64,000 bases of DNA. Origin: Atherix ibis. Taxonomy: Eukaryota; Arthropoda; Insecta; Diptera; Athericidae. Shown here in pieces: positions 60,763-64,000 of the stretch; within the stretch, counting starts at the first letter, position 1, and every line of letters begins with the position of its first letter. The stretch lies in assembly GCA_958298945.1 (NCBI GenBank), contig OY282609.1, positions 15,234,326 to 15,298,325 on the forward strand. The letters run 5' to 3'. Made by a program: the position numbers and the translations under genes. The notes under the pieces are model-generated. The model did not search any database and was not told the DNA's origin. It was given only the letters and a program-made list of their open reading frames with translations.

Positions 60763-60969
60763 TTTTTTTGCATATTAACATATCCACCAAATGAGAAACG
60801 AACCTAATCGCTGCAAATATGTTGCCGTGGCAAAAGATGTTGTGTTGTGTGGCTTGTGACGCCATCTTGTTGACACAACATATGGTCCAGATTCAAATCT
60901 TCCAGTTTAGCCTAAAAGAAGTCGCTTATCATGCGTTAATAACACTTCAAATTGAGGCTAACAGTCACC

Positions 60970-63620
60970 TTCAGACCAAGATCAACACCATAAAGTTACA
61001 ACAAATGTTTTTTACATTTGCAAATATTTAACGCAATGTTTGGTATCCAAACAAGCCATAAGATACAATGCAAAACTGTAAACTAACCAAATTTCACATT
61101 TGGTGACATATTTATTTGACAGCTGTCAAATGACAGAGTTGTACGTTCCGAAACATAAAATGGATAATTCAGTTAACAAAATTTAAAAACTTAAGGTTAA
61201 AATATATACAAAATATCGGATTCTTCTACTTAATCATAAAAAATGCTAAAATATTGTAGTGTATAAATTTTCAATATTATTCAAATATAATTTTTTATTA
61301 GTAATAATTTAAACTATTTTAAAAGCAAATTTGCTCAATGTTAGGCGTGATCCGTCCAGCTGTTGCGTTCTTCTTTTTTTATGGCAATATACTCGTACGA
61401 CTGACGACTACGTTTGATCATTCGTTTATTTAGTCATCAAACGTGAACAAATACTTAAAATACCCTCAATTGTATATAGATAAAATGCCACGGAATTCAC
61501 AATAATTGAATTTTTCAAAGGTTGGGGGGTGGTGGAAAAGAAATGATTAAAATTCGGTACTATATTCAACAAAGAGCGTCGCAGTCCTATTGAATTATAG
61601 CTGAATCGGGTACACGGATTATGCTTAACAATCCCAAAAGGTATTCATTCATCAGACAATTTGCACACTGAGAATGTAAGCCATCGTGAAATTAGTATTT
61701 AAGTCACAGTGCAAATTTTCAGTAAATTTCGTCTTGTTAGCAGTTGGTTTTACATTGACGGCATTAAATATCAATAATTTTATTCGCAGCAATGAACAAT
61801 TTCTTTTAAGCCTCACTCAAAATGTGGGTAATGTTTCGAAATCGACTTAAAGTTTTTTGATTTTCATTTTCATTTTTGGATTATGCCCCCTTTTGGAGTA
61901 TATTCACATAAACAGACAGCCAATGACTGATTATATTGAGTGAAAACTGACTATATCGATATTGTTTTGTATTTTTTTTTTGCTTCAATATTTATTTTGT
62001 TAAATTTACTAAATCAAACGAACAATGATTGCGGTAAATTGGCTATCGAATAGAAAAGGAATCAAATCTTTTGAACTTTGGAAAAACAAGAGAATGTACA
62101 ACACTAAAACGAAAGGCCAATTTCCTTTTTATGCTCATATCCGAACATAGCACAGACTTGATCTTATGAGTATCTGCCTGCCACCTTTTCACTTTGAGTG
62201 TGATTGAATGGTCGAAAGAAGCATAAAATCTACTTTTTCACTATTGATCCTTCATCAAAGAGAATTACTCGATGAGTATGTTGCTCTGCCCTCCACATAA
62301 ATTGTATGAAACAACAGAAGTAGGAAGGCACAACATTTATGATAGGAAAGATAAAATTTTATCTACTAAAAAATTATTAACATTACGGAAAGTGTTTTTT
62401 TTTGGCAATACAAAATATGTTACAAATTGAACATCAGATCTACCTTGAACAAATAATAAATGTCATCTGACACAATATTCTTTTTTCTCCAATAGAAAAT
62501 AGTAAAATTAGGCTGGCTTTACGCATAAACATTTTATTTCATTAGCTATCAGCAACGTGGCAGCTTTCTGTTGAAATTCATATGTTTAGCAATCCTAAAG
62601 CATCCCATTCTGGTATTAAAATTTTTCAATCACGTGAAGGCAAACATCTTTTTTTCGAAGATTGTTATTTTCTAAAAAGAGCCCTTTCCTAACGTAATAG
62701 TGCACCGCACTGTCATCTTTTCAGGATATACTCGGATTGTGGGTCGTGAATAATTTATGGATTTTTATTTGTCCAGAACCGACTGTTTTGTTTGTTTGCT
62801 TTTAATATCCTTAGACATGTAACAGAGACTATAAAAAAAAGCTCTACTATCACAAGGCTTTTTGGCGACTACATATTAGCTTACCGAACCAAGACCCATT
62901 CTCCCTCCTTTCCCGGCCCTTTTTATGTTTGATCGATTAACTACTGAACAATGCCCTAAAATTATAAAAACGTATATGTGAAAATAGCCGCTTTTGGATG
63001 CTGATTTTTCGAGCAAACTTTTCTTCAGCAAATTATCGCTTTGAGGATACGTCCAGTAGCAATATTGCAATATATGGAGGCCTTAAAAGCCACAAGTGAG
63101 TGTGAAGTGACCACTGTCTCCGAAAAAATAATTGTATGATATGCAGTTTGGTCTTAAAATATCATTGACCCGTAATTATTTAAAAATAAAGAAGAAGAAG
63201 AGACTGTTACCGTCAATTCCAATCACTATTACTGTATGTTAACCAACTTTTTATGAATTGAACTAAAAAATTTTGATGTGGGCTATATGTGGTTTTAAAC
63301 AGACGACCATAAGCCATATAACAAAATAAATTTTGGTGTAATTATGCAAAAAATCTTAGGGCACCTTCTTTTTTTTGAGAAAACTATACAAAATGTAAGC
63401 ACTTCTTAAAATTAAGAATATTCAAAAACCAACATCATAAAAAGATTGTGTACTGCAAAATGTCACTTTGAAAAGTGTTATATATTTTTATAAGTAAACC
63501 AACTTTTACACATGGTTTGTGTTAATAATAACTCATATGGCATTTTGGAGGTTAAACATCTGTCATTCATTTTCGATTAGTCATTGAACGAAATAGTGTA
63601 AACAACAAAGTTTTTTTTTG
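60970..63620. other. Gene-free stretch
   Basis: No gene is supportable. A G-rich run (GGTTGGGGGGTGGTGG, about 61,520-61,535) and a minus-strand 64-codon ORF at 62,876-63,070 without motifs are the only notable items. The last ~150 bases probably form the 5' untranslated part of the mariner below, but its terminal repeat could not be delimited. Confidence 0.45.
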
Positions 63621-63628
63621 CTTCAAAA

Positions 63629-64000
63629 ATGTCGAATTTCGTACCAAAAAGGTCTCATTTGCAGGAAGTGTTGATTTACTTCTTCAATTTGAAAAAAAGT
63701 GCAACTGAAGCACATCGATTGCTCACCGAAACTTATCCTGAATATGTTCCGTCGAGAGATGGTTTGTGCGGTTCAGAAATGGTGATTTCGACACGGAAGA
63801 CAAAGAACGACCAGGTCAGCCAAAAAAGTTTGAAGATGAAGATTTGGTGGCATTACTCGACGAAGACTGTTGTCGAACTCAAGAAGAAATTGCAAAATCA
63901 TTGGGAGTCACTCAAACAGCCATTTCAAAATGTTTGAAAGCAGCAGGATTCATCCAAAAGCAAGGAAATTGGGTCCCATATGAATTGAAGCCGAGAGACG
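63629..64000 (+). pseudogene. Mariner transposase N-terminus, cut by the window end
   Basis: The start MSNFVPKRSH is followed by 'LIYFFNLKKSATEAHRLLTE', the first helix-turn-helix of mariner transposases. A deletion of about 11 bases near 63,750 shifts the frame. From there the sequence is open in the new frame to the window edge: RWFVRFRNGDFDTEDKE, PKKFEDEDLVALLDED, 'SLGVTQTAISKCLKAAG' (second helix-turn-helix) and 'QGNWVPYELKPRD' (linker). The WVPYELKPRD signature separates it from both the Mos1-like and Himar1-like copies and points to the cecropia/mellifera-type lineages. The catalytic domain lies outside the window. Confidence 0.85.

Larger units (their letters stand above)
59596..60961. 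repeat. Two-unit tandem repeat, 723-bp period
   Basis: Units at 59,596-60,313 and 60,319-60,961 both begin CATCCACGGTTAATTTTGAC and end GAGGCTAA. The second is shorter, chiefly because the first carries an internal extra copy of about 55 bases ending in TAACACTTCAAATTGAGGCTAA. Each unit is built around two partial copies of the DDxD transposase middle region. Similarity between units is high, so the duplication is recent relative to the fossils inside it. Confidence 0.9.

Noticed and set aside
1..64000. CRISPR arrays, rRNA operons, bacterial operons or LTR retrotransposons
   Set aside because: I saw no regularly spaced repeats, rRNA signatures, ribosome-binding-site-led gene clusters or paired long terminal repeats.

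Overview
The window reads as nuclear DNA of an insect, most likely a higher fly (Diptera: Brachycera). It is very AT-rich, has long gene-free stretches and plausible splice signals, and is littered with decayed transposons of insect type: mariner elements of at least three subfamilies, another DDxD Tc1/mariner family, and non-LTR retrotransposons of Jockey, R1, RTE-like and RNase H-bearing types. There are no bacterial operons, rRNA genes or CRISPR arrays. Species cannot be fixed from the sequence alone.

Layout. 1-7.3 kb: AT-rich DNA with one unassigned short ORF and a non-LTR retrotransposon fossil (3.4-4.8 kb). 7.3-9.7 kb: two mariner remnants in opposite orientations. 9.7-17.7 kb: mostly empty AT-rich DNA, with a perfect G-quadruplex motif (12.45 kb) and a DDxD transposase fossil (13.8-14.6 kb) split by a 416-bp SINE-like insertion. 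17.7-27.9 kb: the most interesting locus. A 1,379-codon intronless gene encodes a STAND/NB-ARC NTPase with an N-terminal PD-(D/E)XK-like nuclease domain and a long C-terminal helical region. A direct, decayed tandem copy follows, with a Jockey fossil between them. 29.2-34.3 kb: more retrotransposon fossils, one carrying a nested Himar1-like mariner. 35.7-37.2 kb: a GC-rich, 5'-truncated RTE-like insertion beside a Jockey fossil. 41.3-42.5 kb: R1-type and DDxD transposase remnants. 50.1-51.3 kb: a full-length Mos1-like mariner disabled by three nonsense codons. 55.5-55.9 kb: the first coding exon of a leucine-rich-repeat secreted or membrane protein, whose intron then carries antisense retrotransposon debris. 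59.6-61.0 kb: a 723-bp tandem repeat built from transposase fragments. 63.6 kb to the end: the start of another mariner.

Only two host genes are well supported: the nuclease-NTPase gene and the LRR exon. The nuclease / NTPase switch / sensor order resembles bacterial antiviral STAND (Avs-type) proteins, so a self versus non-self nucleic-acid or pathogen sensor is a reasonable hypothesis. Function, origin (host or horizontally acquired) and novelty cannot be decided without database searches. The two copies decay in complementary ways: copy 1 keeps the nuclease and NTPase but has lost its C-terminal ~180 codons, while copy 2 keeps the C-terminus but has lost the nuclease/NTPase core. This is the pattern expected of a birth-and-death defence gene family.
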